Source: Gammaproteobacteria bacterium MOLA455 (GTDB lineage Bacteria > Pseudomonadota > Gammaproteobacteria > Pseudomonadales > Porticoccaceae). Taken from it: 64,000 bases of DNA. The translations under genes were made by a program, and so were the position numbers. Below, piece by piece: positions 1 through 10,330 of the stretch. The stretch covers positions 1,557,332 to 1,621,331 of the forward strand of contig AZIN01000001.1 in assembly GCA_000511875.1 (NCBI GenBank), in the 5' to 3' direction. How positions within the stretch are numbered: the first letter of the stretch is position 1; each line of letters starts with the position of its first letter. Under the pieces are notes generated by a model that saw only the letters and a program-made list of their open reading frames with translations, searched no databases and was not told the DNA's origin.

Positions 1-43
1 TGTAGTTTTATAGAACCAACGACTGCAGAGCCAAACTACAAAC

Positions 44-76
44 AAAAACGGCCAGGCATATTGCCTGGCCGTTTTT
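44..76 (-). terminator. Intrinsic terminator of the cox operon
   Basis: A perfect 15-base inverted repeat (44-58 with 62-76) leaves a 3-base loop. It is GC-rich in the middle and flanked by A and T runs, so it could work in both directions. It lies 20 bases past the coxC stop codon on the minus strand and should end that transcript. An 8-base inverted repeat (1-8 with 33-40) sits further downstream and has no obvious role. Confidence 0.9.
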
Positions 77-96
77 TACGTATCGCGAAATTCTAT

Positions 97-1038
97 CTAG
101 TCGAATACATAGACTACAAAAAACAATAGGATCCAGACAACATCAACAAAGTGCCAGTACCAGGAGGCAGCTTCAAAACCGAACTGATCTTCATTGCTAA
201 AGTGTCCTTTGATTGCACGAAGCAAGGCAATCAATAGCATGACGGTTCCCAGAGTTACGTGAGCACCGTGAAAGCCAGTCAACATGAAGAAGGTAGTTCC
301 GTAGATACCAGACTCTAGGGTGAGACCCATATGCTGGTATGCATGAACGTATTCTTCAACCTGAAGTACCAGGAAAATCATGCCAAGCAATACTGACAGC
401 GCCAACCAACCGATAAACTGCTTGCGGTTGTTGTTCTTGAGGCCGGTGTGGGCAATGTGAACAGTGATACTAGAGGTCACTAGAATAACGGTGTTCCACA
501 GTGGCAACCAGCCTAACAACTTGGCCCACCCTGGAAAGCTCATCGCTTCGTCGGGACCCTTAAACACTGCATTGTCACCATTTGCCGCTTGATCAGGAGT
601 GATCATCGGCGGCCACTCCGCTTCATAGCCAGGCCAAAGGATAGCGTTGTTGGCAACGGCAGCGTCGGTAGGGGTATCGTCAAATATGCCAACAGCCGCA
701 TCACCGCCCAACCAGGAGTTTACAATCACTCGCAGGTAGAACAGGGCACCAAAGAAGGCTGCAAAGAACATTACTTCAGAGAAGATAAACCACAGCATAC
801 CCAAAACATAAGAGCGTTTGAGCTGGTCATTCGCCAAGCCGCGCATATTTTCATCAATAACTATGCTCCACCACTTGAACATCACCACGGCCATAATGAC
901 CAGGCCAGCAGTAAAGACCATGCTTCCACCACTGACAACCCATGACGCGGCGCCATAAGCCATTAATCCCATGCCCGTGGCAGTGATAATCGGCAGTTTG
1001 CTCTGCTCGGGTACGTAATAGCTACTTTCTGTTGACAT
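97..1038 (-). CDS. coxC: Cytochrome c oxidase subunit III
   Basis: Integral-membrane subunit III of the aa3/caa3-type heme-copper oxidase, 313 residues. It stabilises the catalytic subunit and its proton uptake. The seven-helix pattern is visible, with the conserved glutamate E88 in an FSEVMFF motif and a typical C-terminal WHFVDVVW motif. A hydrophilic insertion of about 60 residues between the third and fourth hydrophobic segments is longer than in most homologues; gammaproteobacterial subunits III commonly carry a loop here. It is the last gene of coxB-coxA-ctaG-coxC, 41 bases after ctaG and just before the terminator. Confidence 0.95.
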   Translation of the reverse strand: MSTESSYYVPEQSKLPIITATGMGLMAYGAASWVVSGGSMVFTAGLVIMAVVMFKWWSIVIDENMRGLANDQLKRSYVLGMLWFIFSEVMFFAAFFGALFYLRVIVNSWLGGDAAVGIFDDTPTDAAVANNAILWPGYEAEWPPMITPDQAANGDNAVFKGPDEAMSFPGWAKLLGWLPLWNTVILVTSSITVHIAHTGLKNNNRKQFIGWLALSVLLGMIFLVLQVEEYVHAYQHMGLTLESGIYGTTFFMLTGFHGAHVTLGTVMLLIALLRAIKGHFSNEDQFGFEAASWYWHFVDVVWILLFFVVYVFD

Positions 1039-1079
1039 CTTTTATCTCCGTGTTGTTATTCCCAAGCGCTTGAGAATGA

Positions 1080-1631
1080 CTATAACTGTGCTATCGGATC
1101 TGCCGCTCGATCGGTTATATCGAAAATCGTATAGGAGAGCGTCACACTATTAACGCCCTCCGGCAAATCCGGATCAATAATAAATATAAGTTTAAGGTCT
1201 GCCTGATCGCCTGCTGCCAGAGGCTGATTCTCAAAACAGAAACACTCTGTCTTGTGAAAATAATCTGCCACATTATTTGGCACCAAGCTCGGTATCGCCT
1301 GAGACACCATATCTTCGTCAGTAATATTGTGGGCAAAGTAGGTGATCTCTGTGGGCTCACCTGGGTGCACTACAACACTGTCTTTCTCCGGCTTAAATAT
1401 CCAGGGCATGGATGCATTGTTTGACGCCACAAATCTAACTCTGACCTCGCGCGATGTATCAACCCTGACATCAACTGCAGTGTACGCATCACCTGTTTTG
1501 CCACCGAGGCCGGTGATCTCGCAAAACAGGTCATACATAGGTGGCAATATAAAGATTGCAAAAGCAAACATACCGGCCGCACCAAAAAGCGACTTGACCA
1601 CGACCCGCCGGTTAGAAGCATCCGCTGACAT
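1080..1631 (-). CDS. ctaG: Cytochrome c oxidase assembly protein CtaG/Cox11
   Basis: Membrane-anchored copper chaperone, 183 residues, that delivers copper to the CuB site of subunit I. It has one N-terminal transmembrane segment (about residues 15-35) followed by a periplasmic immunoglobulin-like domain. The family CFCF copper-binding motif is present (in TECFCFENQ), as is an extra cysteine just after the membrane segment. It lies between coxA (13-base gap) and coxC, the usual place for this assembly factor. Confidence 0.95.
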   Translation of the reverse strand: MSADASNRRVVVKSLFGAAGMFAFAIFILPPMYDLFCEITGLGGKTGDAYTAVDVRVDTSREVRVRFVASNNASMPWIFKPEKDSVVVHPGEPTEITYFAHNITDEDMVSQAIPSLVPNNVADYFHKTECFCFENQPLAAGDQADLKLIFIIDPDLPEGVNSVTLSYTIFDITDRAADPIAQL

Positions 1632-1644
1632 AACCTAAGCCCCC

Positions 1645-3219
1645 CTACTTAAACTCGGGGGGTTTTGCGAACGTATGGTAAGGCGCTGGTGATGGAACAG
1701 TCCACTCCAGTCCTTCGGCCCCTTCCCAGGTCTTTTCTTCGGTAGTTGGCTTACCATTGCGGATTGTCGCGATGACGTTGTACAACAACATTATCTGCGC
1801 GCCACCATAGATAAAGGCTCCAATACTAGAGACCATGTTCCAGTCAGCAAACTGAAGGCCGTAATCGGCGTAGCGACGTGGCATACCGGCCAGACCCAAG
1901 AAGTGCTGTGGCATAAAGGCAATATTAAAGCCGATAAAGGCAACCCAGAACTGCACCTGACCCATGGTTTCGTTGTACATCTTTCCACACCACTTTGGTA
2001 GCCAGTAGTAGATAGCAGCTGTGCCACTAAAGACTGCACCTGCAACCATTACGTAGTGGAAGTGAGCAACAACAAAGTAGGTGTCGTGATACTGCATATC
2101 AGCAGCCGCAATCGACAACATCAATCCAGTGAAGCCACCAAAGGTAAACAGAATCACGAAGGCGATACTGAATAGCATTGGGGTTTCAAAGGTCAGTGAC
2201 CCTTTGTACATGGTGGTAATCCAGTTAAACACCTTCACACCTGTTGGCACAGCAATCAGCATAGTGGCATACATAAAGTACAACTCACCGGCGATTGGCA
2301 TACCCACAGTGAACATGTGGTGAGCCCAGACTACGAAGGACAAAAAGGCGATCGCTGCCGTAGCGTAGACCATCGACGAGTACCCAAACAGCGGCTTGCG
2401 GCTGAAGGTTGGGATAATCTGCGATACAACACCAAAGGCTGGCAAAATAATGATGTATACCTCTGGGTGACCAAAGAACCAGAACACGTGCTGGAACAAT
2501 ACTGGGTCACCGCCACCTGCGGCATCAAAGAAGCTAGTACCGAAGTTAATATCCATCAACATCATGGTAACTGCACCGGCAAGAACTGGCATTACAGCAA
2601 CTAGCAAGAATGCTGTGATTACCCAGGTCCATACAAATAGCGGCATCTTCATGTAAGTCATGCCGGGAGCGCGCATGTTCATTACAGTAGCAATAATATT
2701 AATCGAGCCCATGATAGATGAGGCGCCCATAATATGGATTGCGAAGATAAAGAAGTTAACCGATTCCGGTGCGTAAGTCGTCGACAGCGGCGCGTAGAAC
2801 GTCCAGCCGAAGTTTGGACCGCCGCCTTCCATGAACAACGTTGACGTCAGGATCGCAAACGCGAAAGGCAGGATCCAAAAACTCAGGTTGTTCATACGGG
2901 GAAGCGCCATATCTGGCGCCCCGATCATCAGCGGAATCATCCAGTTAGCTAAGCCAACGAAGGCCGGCATAATTGCGCCGAAGACCATGACCAAGCCGTG
3001 CATGGTGGTCATCTGGTTAAAAAATTCAGGTCTTATCAACTGCATGCCTGGCTGGAACAACTCTGCGCGAATAACCATCGCGAAAGCGCCGCCCATCAAG
3101 AACATTGCAAAACTAAACCAGAGGTACAGTGTACCGATGTCTTTGTGATTGGTCGTAAATACCCAACGGCTTATGTAAGCGCGCCAGCCATCTGCCAATG
3201 TTGCGGGACCATGTGCCAT
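1645..3219 (-). CDS. coxA: Cytochrome c oxidase subunit I
   Basis: Catalytic twelve-helix subunit of the proton-pumping terminal oxidase, 524 residues. The expected ligands are visible: H74 and H388 for heme a, H386 for heme a3, and H251, H300 and H301 for CuB. Y255 sits where the His-Tyr crosslink forms. E253 in GHPEVY marks an A1-type D-channel, and K329 fits the K-channel lysine. The start lies 14 bases after the coxB stop codon, so the two genes are probably co-transcribed. Confidence 0.97.
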   Translation of the reverse strand: MAHGPATLADGWRAYISRWVFTTNHKDIGTLYLWFSFAMFLMGGAFAMVIRAELFQPGMQLIRPEFFNQMTTMHGLVMVFGAIMPAFVGLANWMIPLMIGAPDMALPRMNNLSFWILPFAFAILTSTLFMEGGGPNFGWTFYAPLSTTYAPESVNFFIFAIHIMGASSIMGSINIIATVMNMRAPGMTYMKMPLFVWTWVITAFLLVAVMPVLAGAVTMMLMDINFGTSFFDAAGGGDPVLFQHVFWFFGHPEVYIIILPAFGVVSQIIPTFSRKPLFGYSSMVYATAAIAFLSFVVWAHHMFTVGMPIAGELYFMYATMLIAVPTGVKVFNWITTMYKGSLTFETPMLFSIAFVILFTFGGFTGLMLSIAAADMQYHDTYFVVAHFHYVMVAGAVFSGTAAIYYWLPKWCGKMYNETMGQVQFWVAFIGFNIAFMPQHFLGLAGMPRRYADYGLQFADWNMVSSIGAFIYGGAQIMLLYNVIATIRNGKPTTEEKTWEGAEGLEWTVPSPAPYHTFAKPPEFK

Positions 3220-3233
3220 TTATCTAATCTCCC

Positions 3234-4379
3234 TTATTTGCTTTGCTTGTAGTTGAGAACATCAATTGGCTGAGTTACATCGCCAACATCGTTGCCCCAA
3301 GCATTTCGCTGATAGTGAATAACCGCAGCTATATTGACCTCGGAGAGCTGGTCAGCAAATGACTGCATAGCTGAGCCGGGAACACCGTCGATCAATACTG
3401 CAATGTGGCCTATTTGAGGTCCCAGCGCGATTGGGCTACCTTTGATTGCTGGGAATACGCCAGGAATACCGCCGCCATCAGCTTGGTGACAACCTGCACA
3501 ACTCTGCAGGTAGACGCCTTCGCCCTTGGCCATCAGCTCTTCCGCTGTCCACTCTTTACCTATAGTGGAAGCGTACTCGACTGCTTCAGCTTTTTTGTTG
3601 GCCAACCATGCGTCGTATTCAGCTTGTTCTTTCACTTCTACAACTACCGGCATAAAGGCGTGGCCCTGTCCGCACAGCTCGGTACACTCACCGACATAGG
3701 TGCCCGGCTTGTCCGTCTTAGCCCAACCGGCGGTGAAAAGTCCTGGGACCGCATCGCGCTTGACGCCAAAATCGGGAACCCACCAGGAGTGAATTACGTC
3801 ATTGCCGGTTACTAGGAAGCGAATCTTCTTGCCCACAGGAAGAACCAATGGCTCGGTGACTTCACGAAGGTAGTGCTCACCTTTGGGTTCACGACCATAA
3901 ACTTCATCGTCAGAGGTACGCAGTTCACTCATGAACTTCACGCCTTCGCCGAGATATTCATACTGCCACTTCCACTGATAGCCAGTAATCTTAATTTCGA
4001 TATCCGGATTGTCTGTGTCGTAGACTTTTAATAGTGCTGTAGTCGCCGGGAAGGCCATAACAATCAGAATAATCGTCGGGACTATGGTCCAAAGTAACTC
4101 AACACCTAGATGTTCATGAAAGTTTTCTGCTACTGCACCACGAGATTTGCGGTGTGCATACATCACGTAAAACATAAAACCAAAAACACCAACACCTATG
4201 ACCGTACAGACCCAGATCATGATCATGTGAATGTCGTAAGCTGCTTGGCTAACTTCGGTGACACCTTGGGGCATATTGAGTTGGCTGGCTGGACTTTCAG
4301 CCAATGCACTGCCCGCTATGGGCAATAAAACAACAAGGCTCAATAGACTCAAGAAAAGTGCTTGCGCTCTTTTCAACAT
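3234..4379 (-). CDS. coxB: Cytochrome c oxidase subunit II with fused cytochrome c domain
   Basis: Electron-entry subunit of the oxidase, 381 residues. It has a signal peptide (cleavage near AL-AES, residues 26-28), two transmembrane helices (about 50-75 and 93-115) and a periplasmic cupredoxin domain. CuA ligands are H197, C232, E234, C236, H240 and M243. The C-terminal third is a class I cytochrome c domain with CAGCH at 294-298 and a likely distal methionine at M338, so this is a caa3-type arrangement. It is the first gene of the operon; a promoter should lie in the 323-base gap upstream. Confidence 0.96.
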   Translation of the reverse strand: MLKRAQALFLSLLSLVVLLPIAGSALAESPASQLNMPQGVTEVSQAAYDIHMIMIWVCTVIGVGVFGFMFYVMYAHRKSRGAVAENFHEHLGVELLWTIVPTIILIVMAFPATTALLKVYDTDNPDIEIKITGYQWKWQYEYLGEGVKFMSELRTSDDEVYGREPKGEHYLREVTEPLVLPVGKKIRFLVTGNDVIHSWWVPDFGVKRDAVPGLFTAGWAKTDKPGTYVGECTELCGQGHAFMPVVVEVKEQAEYDAWLANKKAEAVEYASTIGKEWTAEELMAKGEGVYLQSCAGCHQADGGGIPGVFPAIKGSPIALGPQIGHIAVLIDGVPGSAMQSFADQLSEVNIAAVIHYQRNAWGNDVGDVTQPIDVLNYKQSK

Positions 4380-4702
4380 CGCTTGTTTCTCCGTGGTAAT
4401 TATGACTTTTTAAGCTCGTGCTTTTCGAATTGGCCCCAGATCTGAAAACAGGTGGGTGAAAAGCGGCGGCAGTATAGCAAAGCAAACCTCTTTTCACTAC
4501 TGTATTAGAGTCTGAATTGCGTTTTGCAAATGTGCCTGCGAAAATCGTTTACAGACAAAAAAAGCGGCAAACTTTATGGCATAGACCACAAACTCTGCTA
4601 GATTTACATCATAGTAGTCGGACTCATGCCCGCAACCGCTAGTGGATATAAACCCTGTGAATAGGCTTTTCTCCGAACTTCATATTAATCAGAGAGTGAC
4701 CC
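4380..4702. other. Divergent intergenic region, cox operon and 4703 gene
   Basis: This gap of 323 bases separates the minus-strand cox operon from the plus-strand gene at 4703, so it should hold both promoters. I cannot assign a convincing -35/-10 pair or a known operator. The plus-strand gene has a weak purine-rich ribosome binding site (AGAGAG) shortly before its ATG. Confidence 0.5.
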
Positions 4703-5332
4703 ATGCCTCCACTTTCAAATCAAAGCAGCGAATTTTTAATTGCCTACCTAAACGAACGTGTGCAACATTTGCACGGTTCTATACGGTTGAGAGAGAGTGA
4801 TGGGACTGCTGCTCTGGCATCTTTTATTAAAAAATACATCGATTTAGTGCCAGACCTGATAGCCGCCTTCGAAGATTTCCTCGCCTGCGCCGGCGTCAAC
4901 GGCGAAATTGCCCGACAGCTAACCACCGCCAAAGAGTTTCTCGATGTTCCTATGGACATTATGTCCACCGAAGAGGGGCTTGAGGCCAACATGTACCAAG
5001 CCTATCTGGCGCATCGCTTACTCGAAGAACTCAACGATACCCTCAGTGTCCAGTTCAACTGTCCGGTGATCCCAGTCAATATGACCAGATCAAACTTAAT
5101 TGTGCATCATATTATTGGCGAGCCTTTCGCCAACCAGATCGATAGCGCCATTCAACTGCTCAATGACAAGCTGCTGGCCTCGATCAAAAACAATCAGGGC
5201 CTCAGCGAAAAGTTACAGGATTACACTAGTTCGCTGGGCAAGGATCCGGCAGACCGCTTCCCCTGCCTGACAGAATCATCGAGCATCCGCCTGCTATTCA
5301 AAAGTCAACATTCCAGGGTTCGCCTAGCCTAG
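4703..5332 (+). CDS. Uncharacterised soluble protein
   Basis: Hypothetical protein of 209 residues that I do not recognise. It has no signal peptide or membrane segment and looks mostly helical and acidic. It has only three cysteines (near residues 62, 119 and 192), not arranged as a metal site. Coding character is supported by an uninterrupted frame, a purine-rich ribosome binding site before the ATG, and codon use like its neighbours. It stands alone between the cox operon (divergent) and yheV (convergent). No function can be proposed from the sequence. Confidence 0.75.
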   Translation: MPPLSNQSSEFLIAYLNERVQHLHGSIRLRESDGTAALASFIKKYIDLVPDLIAAFEDFLACAGVNGEIARQLTTAKEFLDVPMDIMSTEEGLEANMYQAYLAHRLLEELNDTLSVQFNCPVIPVNMTRSNLIVHHIIGEPFANQIDSAIQLLNDKLLASIKNNQGLSEKLQDYTSSLGKDPADRFPCLTESSSIRLLFKSQHSRVRLA

Positions 5333-5394
5333 AGGATTGGGCTAAATCGGAATTTTGGATTAAAAGCTAGATTTAAAGGCTTGGTGTAACGCGC

Positions 5395-5637
5395 TTAGCC
5401 CTTCGGATCCACTAGCTTGACCGCCGAAATCTTATTGGCTTCATCTGCCGCATCGGCGTTGACTCGCGTCTCAAGCTCTCGAGGAGCGGAATAGACGCGC
5501 ATTTCATCGAGAAATCCACAGCTAATGCATTCGCGGTAATCGACGCCATCCGTTGAAAAAGCCTGAATCTTGTCCAATAAACTGCACTTGGGACAGGTAA
5601 CGCCTGCGATAAATTGTTTTTTGGTTGAAAAAGCCAT
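5395..5637 (-). CDS. yheV: YheV-family putative metal-binding protein
   Basis: Small cytoplasmic protein of 80 residues with two CxxC pairs, CPKC near residue 15 and CISC near residue 37. They form a likely zinc ribbon, as in the YheV (DUF2387) family, whose function is unknown. The CGF sequence after the second pair is typical of the family. It is divergent from the carbonic anhydrase gene, with 49 bases between the two starts. Confidence 0.8.
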   Translation of the reverse strand: MAFSTKKQFIAGVTCPKCSLLDKIQAFSTDGVDYRECISCGFLDEMRVYSAPRELETRVNADAADEANKISAVKLVDPKG

Positions 5638-5686
5638 TTAAATATCACCACAATAGGAACCTTCATTATATCGGGCATAACAGCAT

Positions 5687-6253
5687 ATGGATCACTCTTT
5701 TCGAAAACACCTGCGCTCACATAGAGGCATCTCGCCACGTCTTGGTCGACGGGTCTATGTTGATCCTGCCGCAACAGTGATTGGCGATGTCCATCTTGGG
5801 GACGATGCCTCAGTCTGGCCTGGTGCGGTTATTCGCGGCGATATGCACTGGATCAAAATCGGCGCTCGCTCCAATGTTCAAGATAACGCAGTGTTGCACA
5901 TCACCCATGCCAGCGAATTTAATCCCGGCGGCTGGCCGCTAACCATTGGTGACGACGTCGTAATAGGGCACAGAGCCGTGCTCCATGGCTGCACTATTGG
6001 CAACCGGATTTTGATTGGCAATGGCGCCATTGTGAATGATGGCGCGGTTATCGAAGATGAGGTGATTGTCGGTGCTGGCTGCATGGTACCGCCAGGAAAG
6101 ATTCTTGCCAGCGGTTTTGTCTACGTCGGCAATCCCTGCAAGCCATTGCGCGCGCTGTCGGAGAGCGAGAAGAATTTCTTTACTTACAGTCCCGCCAACT
6201 ACGTCAAATTAAAGGACGAATATCTAGCAGAGCAATTGCGAGAACAGCCCTAG
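5687..6253 (+). CDS. yrdA: Gamma-class carbonic anhydrase family protein (YrdA-like)
   Basis: Left-handed beta-helix protein of 188 residues, built from hexapeptide repeats (for example IGDVHL, VIGDDVVIG, VIEDEVIVG). The zinc-ligand histidine pattern of gamma-class carbonic anhydrases is present (HITH near residue 68, GHRAVLHGC near residues 88-96). YrdA homologues have this fold, but catalytic activity is often unproven. In E. coli, yrdA is also close to aroE and tsaC. Here it is convergent with aroE, with only two bases between the stop codons. Confidence 0.88.
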   Translation: MDHSFRKHLRSHRGISPRLGRRVYVDPAATVIGDVHLGDDASVWPGAVIRGDMHWIKIGARSNVQDNAVLHITHASEFNPGGWPLTIGDDVVIGHRAVLHGCTIGNRILIGNGAIVNDGAVIEDEVIVGAGCMVPPGKILASGFVYVGNPCKPLRALSESEKNFFTYSPANYVKLKDEYLAEQLREQP

Positions 6254-6255
6254 CC

Positions 6256-7074
6256 TTAGAGCAACTCTCGCAGAGATTGAATAACCTCGGCGGTTTCAGG
6301 TCTGACCTGACGCCAGATATAAAAAGACTCCGCGGCTTGCTCAACCAACATGCCGAGGCCATCCGCTGTCTTGGCGCCCTGGCGCTTGCCCCACTGCATA
6401 AAGGGGGTCGGCTGCGCAGCATAGAGCATGTCGTAGCAGGCCCCGCCCGCAGCAAGCAGATCATCGGGCAGTGGTGGAAGACTACCGGTGAGACCGGCAC
6501 TGGTGCCATTGATCACCAGGTCAAACTCCTGGCCCGGCAGCATATCGAAGCCGCAGGCGAGAATATAACCGTGCTCAGCAAAACCCTTGGACAGCTGCAG
6601 TGCCTTTTCCAAGCTGCGATTGGCAATCACTACATGCTGTGGCTGCTGCGCCATGAAAGGCTCGAGGATGCCGCGCACCGCACCCCCGGCACCCAAGATC
6701 AATACTCGCTTGGCGCGAATCTGCCAGCCGAGATTTTGTAACATATCACTAATCAGGCCGACGCCATCGGTGGTGTCGCCGAGCAGGGTTCCGTCTTCTT
6801 GCAAGCTGAGAGTATTTACCGCCCCTGCATGTCGCGCTCGGGGAGTTAATCGCGCGGCGTAAGAATAAGCGTCCGATTTAAAGGGTGCAGTAATATTCAG
6901 ACCCTTGCCGCCTGTAGCAAAAAATTCGTCCGCCGCGGCGTCAAAGCCATCGGCATCAACAAGCTGCTTAGCATAGGTCAAATTTTGCTCGGTCTGAGCC
7001 GCGAAAGTGCTGTGAATTTGCGGTGATCGGCTGTGATCTATCGGATTTCCAAAAACAGCGTATTTATCAACCAT
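6256..7074 (-). CDS. aroE: Shikimate 5-dehydrogenase
   Basis: Reduces 3-dehydroshikimate to shikimate with NADPH in the chorismate pathway; 272 residues from the ATG at 7074. The substrate-binding SRSP motif is near residue 15. The NITAPFK motif carries the catalytic lysine, and GDTTDG carries the catalytic aspartate. The glycine-rich GAGGAVRG loop and the NRS sequence bind NADPH. An upstream in-frame ATG at 7152 would place 26 residues inside hemF and is unlikely. It starts one base after the hemF stop codon and closes a six-gene run. Confidence 0.95.
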   Translation of the reverse strand: MVDKYAVFGNPIDHSRSPQIHSTFAAQTEQNLTYAKQLVDADGFDAAADEFFATGGKGLNITAPFKSDAYSYAARLTPRARHAGAVNTLSLQEDGTLLGDTTDGVGLISDMLQNLGWQIRAKRVLILGAGGAVRGILEPFMAQQPQHVVIANRSLEKALQLSKGFAEHGYILACGFDMLPGQEFDLVINGTSAGLTGSLPPLPDDLLAAGGACYDMLYAAQPTPFMQWGKRQGAKTADGLGMLVEQAAESFYIWRQVRPETAEVIQSLRELL

Positions 7075-7075
7075 G

Positions 7076-8567
<1,492 letters not shown>

Positions 8568-8574
8568 GGAGTCA

Positions 8575-9081
8575 TTATCCGTTTTTCAGTCTTTCCTGCA
8601 GAGCTGCGTCTTTGGCAATAATAGTTGCCGCGTTATCAGCACGCTCTTGAACCAGCTTTTGATGCATAGACGCATCGGCAACACCGATTATTTGAGCTGC
8701 AAGGTAGGCGGCGTTTTTAGCGCCAGCTTTACCGATGGCAACTGTAGCTACAGGAATGCCGCCGGGCATCTGCACAGTTGAAAGCAGTGCATCCAAGCCA
8801 TCCAGTGAACCGTTAATCGGTACACCGATAACAGGCTTCAAAGTAGTTGCTGAAACAGCACCGGCCAAGTGGGCCGCCATGCCAGCTGCACAGATAAATG
8901 CCGCACATCCACGAGCGTCTGCATCGGTAACATAGCTGTGGGTTGCCGCAGGTGTACGGTGGGCAGATGTCACCTTTACTTCAAACGGGATATCGAATTT
9001 TTTTAGAATTTCAAAACTGGCTTCCATAACCGGTAGATCCGAGTCAGAGCCCATGAGAATTGCAACAAAAGCGGTAGTCAT
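8575..9081 (-). CDS. purE: N5-carboxyaminoimidazole ribonucleotide mutase
   Basis: Class I PurE, 168 residues, converts N5-CAIR to CAIR in purine synthesis. The signature GSDSD loop near residue 12, SAHRTP and the [10 protein letters not shown] motif are all present. The ATG at 9081 is preceded by GGAG at good spacing; an upstream in-frame ATG at 9138 would only add a tail unlike the family. Its usual partner purK is not adjacent. Its position between dprA and tsaC suggests co-transcription with the operon. Confidence 0.95.
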   Translation of the reverse strand: MTTAFVAILMGSDSDLPVMEASFEILKKFDIPFEVKVTSAHRTPAATHSYVTDADARGCAAFICAAGMAAHLAGAVSATTLKPVIGVPINGSLDGLDALLSTVQMPGGIPVATVAIGKAGAKNAAYLAAQIIGVADASMHQKLVQERADNAATIIAKDAALQERLKNG

Positions 9082-9180
9082 TTTTAACACTCCAAGAAAT
9101 TGAGCGAGGAGGCTACCGGAAGTTTGAATGGGGCGCAATAGTTGACCCAGAGCAGTGTTCGACCACTATGTCGGTGTCGT

Positions 9181-10308
9181 TCATTTAAGCCGTTGATAGC
9201 GACCGTTTTGGCTTTCAATTAGGCCTTTCATCTCAAGTGCCACGAGCAGCCGCGAGAGCTCAGCCGCAGAAAACAAGCCGTCAGCAATAAGACTATCTAT
9301 ATCAGCAGGCTCGAAGCCAAGTAGCGACAATAGCTTCAATTCATCGGTCTCAAGATTAGGTTCCAGGGGCGCAGCAGCTGAAGGCCGTTGAACATTTATA
9401 GGTATGGCATCTAAGGCCAGGCCTGACAATGCTCCCTTCAGCTGATCAACGATCTCTTCCGCCTTTTCAACAAGATGGGCTCCCTGTTTAATTAAATAGT
9501 GGCAACCACGACTCTGCGGATTGTGAATGGAACCGGGAATCGCAAACACCTCGCGATTCTGTTCCAGAGCATAGCGGGCGGTAATTAACGAGCCACTTCT
9601 CAGAGCAGCCTCCACCACAAGCACACCCAGACTAAGCCCACTGATAATTCGATTTCTACTGGGGAAGTTAGTCGCTAAGGGTTTGGTCCTGGGTTCAAAC
9701 TCTGTAACCAAGGTGCCGTCCTGATCAATAATCTGCTCGGCCAGTTTGAGGTGAGCTCGGGGATAGATCGCATCTATACCGGTTGCCATTACAGCAATGG
9801 TTTTGCCACCCCCATCAAGCGCCCCGCTATGGGCGGCGCCATCGACACCATGAGCCAGCCCACTGGTAACCGCAAAACCACCGGCCGCGAGATACTCACT
9901 CCAGGTCCGCGCATTATCGCCGCCACCGCGAGTCATTCGACGGCTGCCGACTACGGCAATCTGGGGAAGATGGAGGTTTTCTATATTGCCACGGATATAG
10001 AGTAGGCAAGGAGCGCCGCCAACTTGCCTCAACTGATCAGGATAATCTGCGCTGGTAGCGGGGATAATATGGGCACCACAATCTGCCAAACGCTGCGTAA
10101 TAAGGTCCACAGCCTCTCGCCAGGTTGCCCGCTCATATTGCTTGCGAAGATTGTCCAGCAGAGGGTGAAATGATTCAGGAAAGTCGTCAACAGAGCGCTC
10201 AAAGATCGCGCAATAAGTCTGTGCCTGCTCAAGGAGCTGGCGCTGGAACTTGGCGGTAAACTTGTCTAGATGTTGCGATACCAGCGCATAGTGACATTCC
10301 CTGTCCAT
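9181..10308 (-). CDS. dprA: DNA processing protein DprA
   Basis: Loads RecA on incoming single-stranded DNA during natural transformation; 375 residues. The central Rossmann-like domain shows GSRRMT, SGLAHGVDGAAH and the NRIISGLS segment. A C-terminal winged-helix-like domain (about residues 310-375) is present. The ATG at 10308 has AGGA eight bases upstream, 22 bases after tsaP; an upstream in-frame ATG at 10392 would run into tsaP. Its presence alone does not show that the organism is competent. Confidence 0.93.
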   Translation of the reverse strand: MDRECHYALVSQHLDKFTAKFQRQLLEQAQTYCAIFERSVDDFPESFHPLLDNLRKQYERATWREAVDLITQRLADCGAHIIPATSADYPDQLRQVGGAPCLLYIRGNIENLHLPQIAVVGSRRMTRGGGDNARTWSEYLAAGGFAVTSGLAHGVDGAAHSGALDGGGKTIAVMATGIDAIYPRAHLKLAEQIIDQDGTLVTEFEPRTKPLATNFPSRNRIISGLSLGVLVVEAALRSGSLITARYALEQNREVFAIPGSIHNPQSRGCHYLIKQGAHLVEKAEEIVDQLKGALSGLALDAIPINVQRPSAAAPLEPNLETDELKLLSLLGFEPADIDSLIADGLFSAAELSRLLVALEMKGLIESQNGRYQRLK

Positions 10309-10330
10309 AGAATAGTTCCTAGGCGTATTT

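Noticed and set aside
490-507. TGTTCCAC in coxC, resembling a parS half-site
   Set aside because: The second half does not match (an extra base and CAACC ending), so it is not a palindrome of the right length.
589-945. Plus-strand open frame of 118 residues within coxC
   Set aside because: It is antisense to a strongly conserved membrane protein gene and has no recognisable family; a shadow of real coding.
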